Shown: positions 36,174 through 45,823, counted from the stretch's first letter. The stretch is 64,000 nt of DNA from RFSX01 sp964495785 (GCA_964495785.1 CAZBXL010000009.1:10902-74901), one strand, 5' to 3'. The notes: a model not told the origin generated them from the sequence alone. Made by a program: numbers and translations.

Positions 36174-36893
36174 GTGCATAAGATCCTTATCATCATACCT
36201 ACTTATAATGAGATAGAAAATATAGCTTCTATCATTAATGCGGTATTGGAGATATCCCAGCAGTATCATATCCTTATTGTAGATGATAATTCTCCTGATG
36301 GTACAGCCGATGTCGTTAAGTCAATGATGAAAGAATATGGTTCCAGATTAGATAATATAGAGCGAGAAGGAAAGTTGGGCTTAGGTACTGCCTACATAAG
36401 AGGCTTCCAATATGCACTGGAGCATGACTTCGATTATATTATGGAAATGGATGCTGACTTCAGTCATAATCCTCAATCTATAGATGCCATATATAAAGCT
36501 TGTCAAGCTGATGGCGTCGGTATGGCTGTAGGTAGCAGATATGTCAAGGGTGGGGGATTTGTCAACTGGAGTAAGTATAGGCTCTTCTTGTCCTATGGCG
36601 CATCTATATATACACGTCTTATAACTGGCATGACGGTCAGAGATGCGACAGCAGGATTCGTTATGTATAAAAGAGAAGTCTTAGCAAAGATGGATCTCAG
36701 CAAAATTGAATTTATAGGCTATGCCTTCCAAATAGAAATGAAATACTACTGCCACTCACTCGGCTACAAGATAGCTGAAGTTCCTATTACATTCGTGGAT
36801 AGAGAACTAGGCACTTCTAAGATGGACTCTTCCATAATCAAAGAAGCTGTCTGGGGTGTGATCAAGATGCGGTTCCGAGATTATAGTAGTTAG
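36174..36893 (+). CDS. Polyprenol/dolichol-phosphate mannose synthase-like glycosyltransferase (GT2)
   Basis: A 239-residue GT2 enzyme with an N-terminal nucleotide-binding strand ILIIIPTYNEIENI, the DDNSPDGTADVV loop, the metal-binding EMDADFSHNP (DAD) at about 94-103, and the conserved SRYVKGGG and TAGFVMYKREVL blocks. There is no C-terminal membrane domain, as in the single-domain DPM1 type. It would move mannose from GDP-mannose to polyprenyl phosphate at the cytoplasmic face. A GTG at 36174 is the only start compatible with the N-terminal strand. It follows the E1 gene by 122 bases. Confidence 0.88.
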   Translation: MHKILIIIPTYNEIENIASIINAVLEISQQYHILIVDDNSPDGTADVVKSMMKEYGSRLDNIEREGKLGLGTAYIRGFQYALEHDFDYIMEMDADFSHNPQSIDAIYKACQADGVGMAVGSRYVKGGGFVNWSKYRLFLSYGASIYTRLITGMTVRDATAGFVMYKREVLAKMDLSKIEFIGYAFQIEMKYYCHSLGYKIAEVPITFVDRELGTSKMDSSIIKEAVWGVIKMRFRDYSS

Positions 36894-37038
36894 TTTTTTT
36901 TCGGCACTTTCTTTCGTTCTAAATATATAATGTAAGACTTCTCATATTTACTCAAAAAATAAAATACACATATTTCGTATTTTAGAAGTTCTTAGAAATC
37001 TCTTTTTACATCAATCAGATTTTTAAAGCTAACCTCTT

Positions 37039-38567
37039 ATGAAAAATATTGTCAGTTTTCTAATATGTATTTCATTTTCATTCCATTCGAACGGTCAGGT
37101 TGCAGGATTTAATTATATCCCATTAGAGTTCGAAACCCTTGAGCCAGAGTGGATACATGATATCTATGACAGCACGATCATAGGTCATGTGATAGATGAG
37201 AACCCCATCGTTGAGTTTGACGGATATTCTCATGTAGTACGAAGTCAATATACTAATCCTCGGTATATAGTGAGAGATGATGCCGTGTATTTAGTGTCAA
37301 GGTTTCAGTATAATAATGATATAGGTGGAGCTATTGTAGAAAAAATAGACTTGGCTACAGGTCAGCCAGAATGGAAGACTGTTTTTGATCTTAGGACGCA
37401 AGATATAAGAGAGTATGCACTAAATATAGAGATAAAGGATAATCGCCTCGTATTATATTGCATTTACCTTAATGAAGACAACGGGCACTTAGCAACAATG
37501 ATCGGTAATGGATTAGGGTTTCTGAGTAGGAAAGAATATGATGTTGATACTGGCTTATTAGTGCAGCAGACTACTCCTGATACAACAGCGAATGATATAG
37601 TCTTACTAAGAAGTCCTTTGTATGATTCAGAGCTTCATTTCTTGAGCGATACAAGCATTCAAGTCATTAGACTTGGGCGAAAGTTTGAGTCAGGATCCTT
37701 TTTGGTTATTGATACCATGGATATGGATGGAGTAAGATTAACACCCACATATACATTATCACATGAGTTGTATTTGGATTGGGAGGATGTCTATGGTATT
37801 AGGGCTAATTTGTTTGAGAAAGACACCTTCACTGGTGAGATATATAGTATTGACTATTTTAAACCAAACTCTCAAGGACCTGAGGCGAGGACAAGTCAGC
37901 TGCTGAGATATAGCAAATATCATGGCAGGGAGATTGTCCCTTTTGAATATAGCAATTATGATAATGTAGTAGCAATAAATATAAGGCAGGTCACAGAGAC
38001 ACATCTTATCATGGATGTCCATAAGGAAGACAACATGGGGTCAGATTTTCTATTTGTAGATAAGGTGACTGGAGCGATAGATAGAACGATATCTTATGCT
38101 AAGCAATTGGCAGATGGTTTTGATCTCTTCCTATACGAAGATGAAGTCATGGTTATGAACTTCAGTAAAATTGGCACCTATTATTATATGGACATCTATA
38201 AGAGTGTAGGATCGGAGATGCAATTGCTTAAGAGCTTTAAGTTAGGTTTTCCTGATTATATAATTAGAGGTAGTTCATTGCATATGTTGGATGATGGAGA
38301 TTTTTTAGTAGAGTTTCAGTATCAGGGGCGTCAGAACGGTCTTCCAAGAGGAGCTTTCTCAGGTATAATGCGTATTACATCTGAACAGTTAGGATTAACG
38401 ACTTCCACAAAAGAGGTCACTGATATAACTGTCTCTCCATTTAGGATCTATCCTAACCCCGCATCAGATGAATTGTATATAAATTCTAATGAAATAGAAC
38501 CCTACAGTGTCATCATATATGATGTGATGGGGAGAAAGCAGATGTCAAGCAATGATCATCTAAGTAA
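37039..38567 (+). CDS. Secreted protein with Por (T9SS) sorting domain, 3' end lost in a scaffold gap
   Basis: At least 509 residues are visible. A signal peptide (about 1-19, ending SNGQ) is followed by a long beta-rich region with repeats of the form (D/T)xATGQPEW and IRxSSLHMLDDGDFLVEFQYQ, resembling a beta-propeller, though I cannot name the family. From about 470, ISPFRIYPNPASDELYINS and VIIYDVMGRKQM begin a type A Por sorting domain, so the product is exported by type IX secretion. The last 30 or so codons are replaced by N from 38568. Function unknown. Confidence 0.8.
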
Positions 38568-38667
38568 NNNNNNNNNNNNNNNNNNNNNNNNNNNNNNNNN
38601 NNNNNNNNNNNNNNNNNNNNNNNNNNNNNNNNNNNNNNNNNNNNNNNNNNNNNNNNNNNNNNNNNNN
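38568..38667. other. Scaffold gap (100 N)
   Basis: Exactly 100 N. It removes the 3' end of the secreted protein on the left and the 3' end of the small minus-strand lipoprotein on the right. Convergent terminator sequence is probably also lost. Confidence 0.97.
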
Positions 38668-38823
38668 TTTTGAATCTAAGCAAATCTCCAATCCAGGGAT
38701 ATTTAAGTTAGCTGGTTCTACGGCTCCGTAATCGCATCCGTATCCTGCAGACTTACAAGATGCTAATGATAAAGAAATTAGAACGATGGCTGCTGCTGCA
38801 ATTTTGATGGGTGTGATTTTCAT
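38668..38823 (-). CDS. Small lipoprotein, 3' end lost in a scaffold gap
   Basis: The visible 52 residues begin MKITPIKIAAAAIVLISLSLASCKS, a clear lipoprotein signal with lipobox LASC (Cys23), followed by GYGCDYGAVEPANLNIPGLEICL. The gene runs into the gap, so its length is unknown. I recognise no family. The remaining cysteines (CDY, ICL) may form a disulfide. Confidence 0.6.
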
Positions 38824-39140
38824 GGTATTCTATTTTAAATGTGATTGATTATTGAATGTATAAACAGACCTGAACGGCAGTTTAGTATCATGCATATCCA
38901 TGTTTCTGTAGATATTAACCAATTCTTGAGATGTAATTAATACACATTATATATTTTTATAATATATTTATACTTGATCTACTGACACTTATTTGGTAAA
39001 GTAGATGTAAGTAACCTACCTGAGATCATATTACATTGATAATTAGACGACTATATAAGTATATTATGCTATATGTGTAAGTGATACGCTTACAACATTT
39101 TACGTATTTAATTTTTTTTGCATTTATTTGTGAAATAATA
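38824..39140. other. AT-rich spacer before the dcw cluster
   Basis: No gene is supported in this stretch. It separates the divergent small lipoprotein from mraZ. A minus-strand open frame of 99 codons across 39026-39325 overlaps the mraZ start and has no protein-like character. Confidence 0.6.
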
Positions 39141-39173
39141 TGGAGTAAAGTGGGAAAAAGTGGATAAGTGGTG
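39141..39173 (+). promoter_or_regulatory. MraZ-box-like operator repeats before mraZ
   Basis: Three TGGnn pentamers stand at exact 10-base intervals (TGGAG 39141, TGGGA 39151, TGGAT 39161), and a fourth (TGGTG) follows at 39169. E. coli MraZ binds three TGGGN repeats separated by five bases before its own operon, and this has the same geometry. The array lies immediately upstream of the -7 element, where it would block the -33 region. Confidence 0.65.
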
Positions 39174-39181
39174 TACATTTG
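39174..39181 (+). promoter_or_regulatory. -7 promoter element of the dcw operon
   Basis: TACATTTG fits TAnnTTTG, 28 bases before the mraZ ATG. A TTTG is not seen at the ideal -33 distance; the operator repeats occupy that place. Confidence 0.55.
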
Positions 39182-39209
39182 AGTCGTCGACCAATAGATA
39201 AGAAATGAT

Positions 39210-39677
39210 ATGTACCAGTTAACTGGCGAATACGAATGCAAGATTGATGCGAAAGGTCGCATTAAGTTACCTGCTAATCTGATACGCCAGATAAGTACAG
39301 AAGGTGCATATGATTTTATGGTCAACCGGGGTTTTGAGAATCATTTGATGCTCTATCCTCGTGATGTTTGGGAAAGAAAGACGAAAGAATTAAATCAACT
39401 CAACATCTACATTAAAAAGAACAGAGAAGCTGTAAGGTATTTTTATAGAGGTGCTACAAGTCTTACGACAGATGCATCGGACAGAATATTATTACCCAAA
39501 AGTCTAATTGAATACGCAGGTATCAAAAAAGAGACAGTGCTTTTCGCTTATCAAGAACAAGTTGAAATCTGGTCAAAAGAGGCATATGAGAATATGATCG
39601 GGCAGGAGCCTGATAATTTTTCGAGTTTAGCTGAGGAAGTTTTCGGCGGAGGTACACATGGGTCAGACCATGAGTGA
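39210..39677 (+). CDS. mraZ: Transcriptional regulator MraZ
   Basis: A 155-residue MraZ with its two AbrB/SpoVT-type swapped-hairpin domains: GEYECKIDAKGRIKLPANL at about 6-24 and SLTTDASDRILLPKSLIEYAG at about 85-105. MraZ is a DNA-binding repressor of the division and cell wall cluster that it heads. It is the first gene of the cluster, and MraZ-box-like repeats lie directly upstream, so autoregulation is likely. Its 3' end overlaps the rsmH start. Confidence 0.95.
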   Translation: MYQLTGEYECKIDAKGRIKLPANLIRQISTEGAYDFMVNRGFENHLMLYPRDVWERKTKELNQLNIYIKKNREAVRYFYRGATSLTTDASDRILLPKSLIEYAGIKKETVLFAYQEQVEIWSKEAYENMIGQEPDNFSSLAEEVFGGGTHGSDHE

Positions 39678-40572
39678 GTATCATCAGCCTGTATTACTTA
39701 AGGAGACCATTGATGCTCTTGTTAGAAAGAATGACGGTATATATATAGACGTCACCTACGGAGGTGGCGGACATTCGAGAGAAATACTAAAAAATTTAGA
39801 TGCCAATGGGCATTTGATAGTCTTTGATCAGGATGGCGAAGCTGAAGAAAATATTATAGATGATCCCAGAATGACTTTCATTAAGTCAAATTTCAGGTAT
39901 ATCTATAAGTTTTGGAAGTGGCTGGACATTGATAAGGTAGACGGAGTATTTGCTGACTTAGGGGTATCATCACATCAGTTTGATACGGACTATAGAGGTT
40001 TTTCATATCGTTTTGATGCAGAACTAGACATGCGGATGAATGAGGATATGAACCTTACGGCAAAAGATATTTTGTCTACGTATACAGTGGATCAGTTGCA
40101 GAATGTATTCTCTCGTTACGGCGAGATAAGAAATTCTAAGACGCTTGCTAAAGAGATTGTTGACAATAGAAATAAGGGTTTATACATTATTTCGACTAAG
40201 GATTTGAATTTAATTCTTGATAGACTCAGAATAGGGAACTACAACAAATATTTTGCTCAAGTATATCAAGCATTAAGGATGGAGGTGAATGATGAGATGA
40301 GGGCATTAGAGGAAATGCTCAACGGCAGTCTGCGTATTTTGAAACCTGCAGGTAGACTGGTTGTCATCAGTTATCATTCGTTGGAAGATCGTATAGTTAA
40401 GAGATTTGTCAAATCAGGTAATGCAGATGGAACTGTAGAACGTGATGATTATGGACGATCAATTGCTAAAATGAAAGTGGGCTCTAAAATTATAGAGCCT
40501 ACACAAGAAGAACAGCGTGTCAATGCACGCTCGAGAAGTGCAAAGATGCGCATCGGTATAAAGATAGAATAA
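39670..40572 (+). CDS. rsmH: 16S rRNA (cytosine1402-N4)-methyltransferase RsmH
   Basis: A 300-residue SAM-dependent methyltransferase (MraW). The N-terminus MSEYHQPVLLKETIDAL is typical, followed by the SAM motif DVTYGGGGHSREIL, the GVFADLGVSSHQFD block, FSYRFDAELDMRMN and the C-terminal RLVVISYHSLEDRIVKRF. It methylates C1402 of 16S rRNA. An ATG 12 bases upstream (39658) is also in frame, but the start at 39670, overlapping the mraZ stop by eight bases, gives the family-typical N-terminus. Confidence 0.95.
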   Translation: MSEYHQPVLLKETIDALVRKNDGIYIDVTYGGGGHSREILKNLDANGHLIVFDQDGEAEENIIDDPRMTFIKSNFRYIYKFWKWLDIDKVDGVFADLGVSSHQFDTDYRGFSYRFDAELDMRMNEDMNLTAKDILSTYTVDQLQNVFSRYGEIRNSKTLAKEIVDNRNKGLYIISTKDLNLILDRLRIGNYNKYFAQVYQALRMEVNDEMRALEEMLNGSLRILKPAGRLVVISYHSLEDRIVKRFVKSGNADGTVERDDYGRSIAKMKVGSKIIEPTQEEQRVNARSRSAKMRIGIKIE

Positions 40573-40581
40573 GAAAAGTTA

Positions 40582-40848
40582 ATGAGAAACGCTACGAAAC
40601 ATATTGGATTTATTTTATTGCTCTCACTGTTGGCGATAGTTTACATCGCTAATACCCACCGTGCTGAGCGTAAATTAAGGAAGATTAATAAGTTGCAGAA
40701 AAGTGTAGATGATGCGAAGTCTCGATACCAGAAGGTTAAGAGTGATAATACGTATAATAGTACGGAGTCACAATTATTTGAGAGGTTAGGAGAAGAGGGG
40801 ATGAAGATAAATTCTAAGTCTTCAGTAGTTATTAATTCTTCGCAATAG
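40582..40848 (+). CDS. ftsL: FtsL-like divisome protein
   Basis: The 88-residue bitopic protein has a short cytoplasmic N-terminus, one membrane helix (about 8-25, HIGFILLLSLLAIVYIA), then a positively charged coiled-coil-like stretch (about 28-60, heptad-rich RKLRKINKLQKSVDDAKSR). This is the form of FtsL, which scaffolds FtsB/FtsQ and FtsI in the division complex. It lies between rsmH and ftsI, the canonical place. Sequence identity in this family is low, so context carries the call. Confidence 0.85.
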   Translation: MRNATKHIGFILLLSLLAIVYIANTHRAERKLRKINKLQKSVDDAKSRYQKVKSDNTYNSTESQLFERLGEEGMKINSKSSVVINSSQ

Positions 40849-40860
40849 TGATGAGTTATT

Positions 40861-42963
40861 ATGGATAGAAAAGCAGAATTACTTGTACGGGTCTACTTTG
40901 TGTTCTTTGTATTCGTATTGTTTGCTGCGATAATATTTGGTCAGGTTATAAAGATAGCTGTGGTCGAGGGTGACAAGTGGAAAAGCCAAGGCGGAAAGAA
41001 TATTAAATGGATAGAGTTAGAAGGAGAACGAGGTAATATCTATAGCTGTAATGGTGATTTGTTATCTACTTCCATTCCTCAGTTTGACATATATGTGGAT
41101 TTGATTACTCCTACTGATAAGTGTTTTAATACCAATATTAAAATGCTCTCGCAGGAGCTCAGTCAGCATTTCGGTAAAACGTCATCTCAGTGGAAAACTG
41201 AATTAGTCAATAAGCGACATGAAGGTAAAACAACCAGAAATTCTGGTGCAGGTTACTATCCTTTATTGAAGAATGTATCTAAAGAGGAGCTTGATCTCCT
41301 TAAGTCATTCCCCATGTTTAGCTTAGGTAGATATAAGGGTGGACTACAGTATGTGAGGCGTAATACAAGAGAAAAGCCTTTTAAGAATCTATGTTCCAGA
41401 ACTATCGGATTAGATAGAAAAAATGCAGATAACGTGGGTCTCGAAAGTACTTACGACAAGTTGCTTACGGGAGATGTAGAAAGAAGATTAATGCGAAGAT
41501 TTCCTGGAGATATATGGTTGCCATTGTATGATCCAGAAGAAATAGGAAGGCATGTAGGAGCGGATATTGTCACGACTTTGGATATGCGATATCAAGATAT
41601 ATTGCATAGAGAGTTAGAGGCGACGCTGATCAAAGAATCTGCCAAGGCAGGAACGGCTATTCTTATGGAAGTAAATACTGGAGCTATTAAAGCGATGGTC
41701 AATCTCGGTGAGAATGGATCAGGCGGATATTCTGAAGATTGGAATTATGCAATAGCGTCTTCTACTGAGCCAGGTTCTACTTTTAAGTTGATGTCAGCTT
41801 TAGTGATGTTAGATGATGACAAGGTAGGTCTTAATTCGGAAGTTTTCCTTAATGGGGGGCGAATGAAGTTCTACGATAAGACGATGTATGACTCTGATAT
41901 GCACGGTATAAGTACAGCGACTTTTAAGGAAGTTTTTGAGAGATCATCTAATGTAGGAATGGCAAGCTTGGCATTTAAGAATTATGGTAAGAAGTCTGAG
42001 TATGTAAATTTTTATAAAGGCTTAGAAAGATTAGGTGTCACTCAGAAGACGGGAATTGAAATAGCTGGTGAGCCAGAACCATATATAAAGAACCCTTTGA
42101 AGAAAGGAAGTGCTTGGTCGGGATTAAGTGTTCCATGGATGGCTCATGGATATGAGTTAAAAATGACACCATTACAGATACTCAATGTGTATAATACAGT
42201 AGCTAATGATGGTGTGATGTTAAAGCCACATTTGACAAAAGAAATAAGACGTGAGGGTAAAATTTTGACGAAAGTCAGTCCTCAGATATTAAATAAAAGC
42301 ATAGCAAGTCCAAGAGCGATTAAAGATGCTCAGGAGCTGTTAGCAAGTGTAGCCGAAAGAGGCACAGCACGAAAATTGAAAATAGATAATGTAAGTTTCG
42401 CTGGGAAGACAGGTACGACAGTGATTAACTATTGGAAGGGAAATGATAAGAAGGAATACAATGCTTCTTTTGCAGGATATTTTCCAGCTGTGAATCCTAA
42501 GTACAGTATGATAGTCGTCGTATATGAACCTAAAGGAAAGTTTTACGGAGCCGAAGTTGCAGGAAAAGTATTTGCCAGAGTGGTAGAGCGGATATCAGGA
42601 ATGAGTTCTTATCTTAATGATGCCAGGGAGGTAAAAGAGCATGATATAGCTGTAGAAAGTCAAACAGGTTATAGTGCTGATTTTAAGAGAATACTCGATT
42701 ACATCGGAATGGATTATGGTGATAAATCATCATCAAGATGGGTTCAGATGGATGAGCGAAATGATGAAGTAATTATAGAGAAGAAAGCGATTACTAAGAA
42801 CAAGGTGCCTGATCTAAGAGGAATGGGATTAAGAGATGCGACGTATGTGATCGAGAGTCTTGGGATGGTAGCCGAAGCAGAGGGAGTAGGGCAAGTCTAT
42901 AAGCAGTCCGTTACGCCTGGAGCTTCTATAAAAGATCAGAAGATTAAAATTTATTTGAATTAG
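40861..42963 (+). CDS. ftsI: Peptidoglycan transpeptidase FtsI (PBP3) with PASTA domain
   Basis: A 700-residue division-specific penicillin-binding protein with an N-terminal membrane anchor (about 12-32), a PBP dimerisation domain (about 50-220) and a transpeptidase domain with all three active-site motifs: STFK with Ser306, SSN at 362-364 and KTG at 516-518. A C-terminal PASTA domain (about 635-700, KVPDLRGMGLRDA) is present. The PASTA domain is usual for the Bacteroidota version. It cross-links septal peptidoglycan with FtsW. It is 12 bases after ftsL. Confidence 0.95.
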   Translation: MDRKAELLVRVYFVFFVFVLFAAIIFGQVIKIAVVEGDKWKSQGGKNIKWIELEGERGNIYSCNGDLLSTSIPQFDIYVDLITPTDKCFNTNIKMLSQELSQHFGKTSSQWKTELVNKRHEGKTTRNSGAGYYPLLKNVSKEELDLLKSFPMFSLGRYKGGLQYVRRNTREKPFKNLCSRTIGLDRKNADNVGLESTYDKLLTGDVERRLMRRFPGDIWLPLYDPEEIGRHVGADIVTTLDMRYQDILHRELEATLIKESAKAGTAILMEVNTGAIKAMVNLGENGSGGYSEDWNYAIASSTEPGSTFKLMSALVMLDDDKVGLNSEVFLNGGRMKFYDKTMYDSDMHGISTATFKEVFERSSNVGMASLAFKNYGKKSEYVNFYKGLERLGVTQKTGIEIAGEPEPYIKNPLKKGSAWSGLSVPWMAHGYELKMTPLQILNVYNTVANDGVMLKPHLTKEIRREGKILTKVSPQILNKSIASPRAIKDAQELLASVAERGTARKLKIDNVSFAGKTGTTVINYWKGNDKKEYNASFAGYFPAVNPKYSMIVVVYEPKGKFYGAEVAGKVFARVVERISGMSSYLNDAREVKEHDIAVESQTGYSADFKRILDYIGMDYGDKSSSRWVQMDERNDEVIIEKKAITKNKVPDLRGMGLRDATYVIESLGMVAEAEGVGQVYKQSVTPGASIKDQKIKIYLN

Positions 42964-42999
42964 AATAAACATAGTTATCAAAAGTGATAATGGTATAAA

Positions 43000-44454
43000 T
43001 TGAAAAAATTAAAAGACATACTTCATTCCGTACTTGTCAAAAATCGTAGCGTAAGTTACGATGGACATGTTGCTGGGATAGCGATAGATTCTCGGAAGGT
43101 GATGTCTGGTTATATGTTTATTGCTTATAAGGGTGTCCATCAAGATGGTCATCAGTATATAGCTAAAGCAATAGAAGCCGGATGTACTCATGTAGTTATC
43201 GAGGACGAAAGCTATATGAGTGAAGGTGATGTAACTTACTATTTAGTAGATGATGCAAGAATGGCGGCAAGCAGAATTGCAGCTAATTTTTATAATCATC
43301 CATCTAAGAAATTAAAAGTAATCGGTATCACTGGAACCAATGGTAAGACAACGGTGGCAAGTATGCTCTATGAAATGTTGAGAAACTTAGATGTCAATGC
43401 AGGTCTTGTGTCTACGATAGATATCAAGTATGCTGATAAGGTCATCAATGCAGTCCTTACGACACCAGATTCTTTGAGTCTACAAGAGTTGTTCAGTGAT
43501 ATGCTTGAGACTGGTGTCACACATGTAGTCATGGAAGTAAGTTCACACTCATTGCATCAGGGCAGAGTAGCAGATATTGATTATGATCTCGCGGTATTTA
43601 CGAATATTACACATGACCATCTTGATTATCATGGCACATTCTCTGAATATATAAAAGCTAAGAAATTGCTTTTTGATAATCTCACTGAAGGTTCTGCTTG
43701 CTTGATTAATCTTGATGATAAGAACGGTGAAGTGATGGCTCAGAATTCTAAAGGAGATAAGTATTCATATGCTCTTAAGAGGCCTGCTAAGTTCAAAGCT
43801 AAAGTGATCTCTAACGAGATAAGTGGATTGCATCTGGATATTAATACAAGAGACGTTTTCTTAAGAATGATAGGAAGGTTTAATGCATACAATGCTTTAG
43901 CAGTCTACGGAAGTGCAGTGATTTTGGGTTTTGATCCAGATGAAGTATTTAGAGTCATGAGTAATCTAAAGAGTGCAGAAGGGAGAATGGACTTTATACA
44001 AAGTCAGGAAGCGGCTTACACTGCAGTTGTAGATTATGCTCATACGCCAGATGCCTTAGAGAAAGTTTTAGTTACTCTGGCAGATGTAAAAAGAAGCAAC
44101 GCAAAGATCATAACGGTGGTCGGTGCAGGAGGAAATAGAGATAAAGCTAAGCGACCAGAAATGGCGAGAGTAGCATATGAGAAAAGTGATCTCATATTAT
44201 TGACTTCAGATAATCCAAGGGATGAAAATCCAGAAGATATTCTCAATGATATGATCAACGGATTAAGTGAGGAACAAAAGAAGAAAGTTATAAAAATTAC
44301 AGATAGAAAAGAGGCTATAAAGATGGCTTCTATTATGGCCAAGCCAGATGATATAATTCTCATCGCTGGCAAGGGACATGAAAAGTATCAAGAAATCAAA
44401 GGAGAAAAATTTCCATTTGATGATAAGAAGATTATAAGTGCTTTAATGCACTGA
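43000..44454 (+). CDS. murE: UDP-MurNAc-tripeptide synthetase MurE
   Basis: This 484-residue Mur ligase adds the third amino acid to UDP-MurNAc-L-Ala-D-Glu. Motifs are the ATP loop GITGTNGKTTVASML (about 109-123), the carbamylated-lysine region, EVSSHSLHQGR, and the specificity motif TSDNPRDENPEDI, where DNPR indicates meso-diaminopimelate. A TTG start at 43000 is used, as no ATG precedes the first domain in frame. It follows ftsI by 36 bases. A long terminator-like hairpin follows it before mraY. Confidence 0.95.
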   Translation: MKKLKDILHSVLVKNRSVSYDGHVAGIAIDSRKVMSGYMFIAYKGVHQDGHQYIAKAIEAGCTHVVIEDESYMSEGDVTYYLVDDARMAASRIAANFYNHPSKKLKVIGITGTNGKTTVASMLYEMLRNLDVNAGLVSTIDIKYADKVINAVLTTPDSLSLQELFSDMLETGVTHVVMEVSSHSLHQGRVADIDYDLAVFTNITHDHLDYHGTFSEYIKAKKLLFDNLTEGSACLINLDDKNGEVMAQNSKGDKYSYALKRPAKFKAKVISNEISGLHLDINTRDVFLRMIGRFNAYNALAVYGSAVILGFDPDEVFRVMSNLKSAEGRMDFIQSQEAAYTAVVDYAHTPDALEKVLVTLADVKRSNAKIITVVGAGGNRDKAKRPEMARVAYEKSDLILLTSDNPRDENPEDILNDMINGLSEEQKKKVIKITDRKEAIKMASIMAKPDDIILIAGKGHEKYQEIKGEKFPFDDKKIISALMH

Positions 44455-44499
44455 AAGATATATAAGAGTAGGTTCTATTATCATTCTCAGGTTGGTTTT

Positions 44500-44561
44500 A
44501 ACAGTTGCAGTAGGGTCATTCGAATAAAGATTTGAATTCCTACTGTACACTGTTATTTTTT
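44500..44561 (+). terminator. Long hairpin with U-tract between murE and mraY (attenuator-like)
   Basis: Arms 44500-44505/44549-44554 (6 bp) and 44508-44514/44539-44545 (7 bp) are stacked on an inner 8-bp stem (44518-44525/44530-44537, one G-U) with a 4-nt loop. Six U follow at 44556-44561. The hairpin ends 17 bases before the mraY ATG. It has the form of an intrinsic terminator inside the operon, with no room for a promoter after it. Confidence 0.65.
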
Positions 44562-44571
44562 AAAAAAAATC

Positions 44572-45822
44572 ATGCTGTATTATTTATTCGAGTTTTTAGA
44601 AAATCAAGGTTTTGCAGGAGCAAGCCTCTTTCAATATATAAGTTTTAGATCTGGTTTAGCCATTATCTTATCGCTTTTGATAAGCTTACTTTTTGGTAAC
44701 AAGATCATAAGTTCTTTGAAAAAACTGCAAATAGGAGAGACCGTCAGAGATCTCGGTTTGTCAGGTCAGATAGAAAAAGAAGGTACACCTACTATGGGTG
44801 GCTTACTTATATTAGTGGCAATTATCATACCGACTTTATTACTTTCAGATTTATCTAATGTCTATTCTCAGCTGATGATTTTGACATCAGTCTGGTTATG
44901 CCTTATTGGTTTCGTAGATGATTACATTAAGGTATTCAAGAAAGATAAAAAAGGTCTTCACGGACGATTTAAAATTTTTGGTCAAGTTGTTTTAGGGCTC
45001 ATCGTTGGTCTGGTAATGTTGTTACATCATGATGTTGTTGTAAGAGTTCCAGTGGAAGTGGCACAGTCACAAAATTGGGAAATAACAACCGTTATAGATC
45101 AGAAAATAGAGCAATGGAATCGAGAGCCTCAGAATGTCAAGATGGCTTATGCCAGAGCACCGATAACTAATCTTCCATTTATAAAAAATAACGAATTAGA
45201 TTATTCTGTTTTCGTCGGAGGACATAAGATTCTATTAGGAATATTTTATGTGTTATTGATCATATTTATCATCACGGCTGTCTCTAATGGGGCTAACCTC
45301 ACGGATGGATTAGATGGATTATTGACGGGAGTATCAGCTATCATTGGTGCCGCTTTAGGCATTCTCGCTTATGTATCAAGTAATGTAATAATAGCCGATT
45401 ACCTTAATATAATCTATATACCACACACAGAAGAGTTAGTAATTTTTGCTGCGTGCTTCTTGGGTGCTTGTATCGGATTCCTCTGGTATAATTCGCATCC
45501 GGCATCTATATTCATGGGAGACTCCGGTAGTCTTATGATCGGAGGTATTATTGCTGTTTTTGCAATACTTATTAGAAAAGAATTATTGATTCCTATCATG
45601 TGTGGAGTGATTCTCATGGAGACACTCTCAGTAACTATGCAAGTCTCATATTTTAAATACACTAAGAGAAAATATGGTGAAGGTAGACGGATTTTTTTAA
45701 TGTCCCCCTTACACCATCATTATCAGAAAAAAGGAATTCATGAGACTAAGATAGTTGTTCGATTTTGGATTGTGTCTATACTACTTGCAGTGCTAACCAT
45801 CATCACACTTAAAGTAAGGTAA
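44572..45822 (+). CDS. mraY: Phospho-MurNAc-pentapeptide translocase MraY
   Basis: A 416-residue polytopic enzyme making lipid I from UDP-MurNAc-pentapeptide and undecaprenyl phosphate. It has the conserved EGTPTMGGLLIL (about 68-79), the aspartate motif GFVDDYIKVFKKDKKGL, NGANLTDGLDGLL with the catalytic Asp pair, and SPLHHHYQKKG near the C-terminus. The loop between helices 4 and 5 is long (about 165-215), as in Bacteroidota MraY. It lies 11 bases past the attenuator-like hairpin and one base before murD. Confidence 0.96.
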   Translation: MLYYLFEFLENQGFAGASLFQYISFRSGLAIILSLLISLLFGNKIISSLKKLQIGETVRDLGLSGQIEKEGTPTMGGLLILVAIIIPTLLLSDLSNVYSQLMILTSVWLCLIGFVDDYIKVFKKDKKGLHGRFKIFGQVVLGLIVGLVMLLHHDVVVRVPVEVAQSQNWEITTVIDQKIEQWNREPQNVKMAYARAPITNLPFIKNNELDYSVFVGGHKILLGIFYVLLIIFIITAVSNGANLTDGLDGLLTGVSAIIGAALGILAYVSSNVIIADYLNIIYIPHTEELVIFAACFLGACIGFLWYNSHPASIFMGDSGSLMIGGIIAVFAILIRKELLIPIMCGVILMETLSVTMQVSYFKYTKRKYGEGRRIFLMSPLHHHYQKKGIHETKIVVRFWIVSILLAVLTIITLKVR

Positions 45823-45823
45823 G

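Noticed and set aside
39158..39168. DnaA-box-like sequence (AGTGGATAA) before mraZ
   Set aside because: A single 8-of-9 match without clustering or origin-type neighbours; it is part of the TGGnn repeat array.
39026..39325. 99-codon minus-strand frame before and across the start of mraZ
   Set aside because: It overlaps the dcw promoter, the MraZ-box repeats and the mraZ coding region; the product has no protein-like features.
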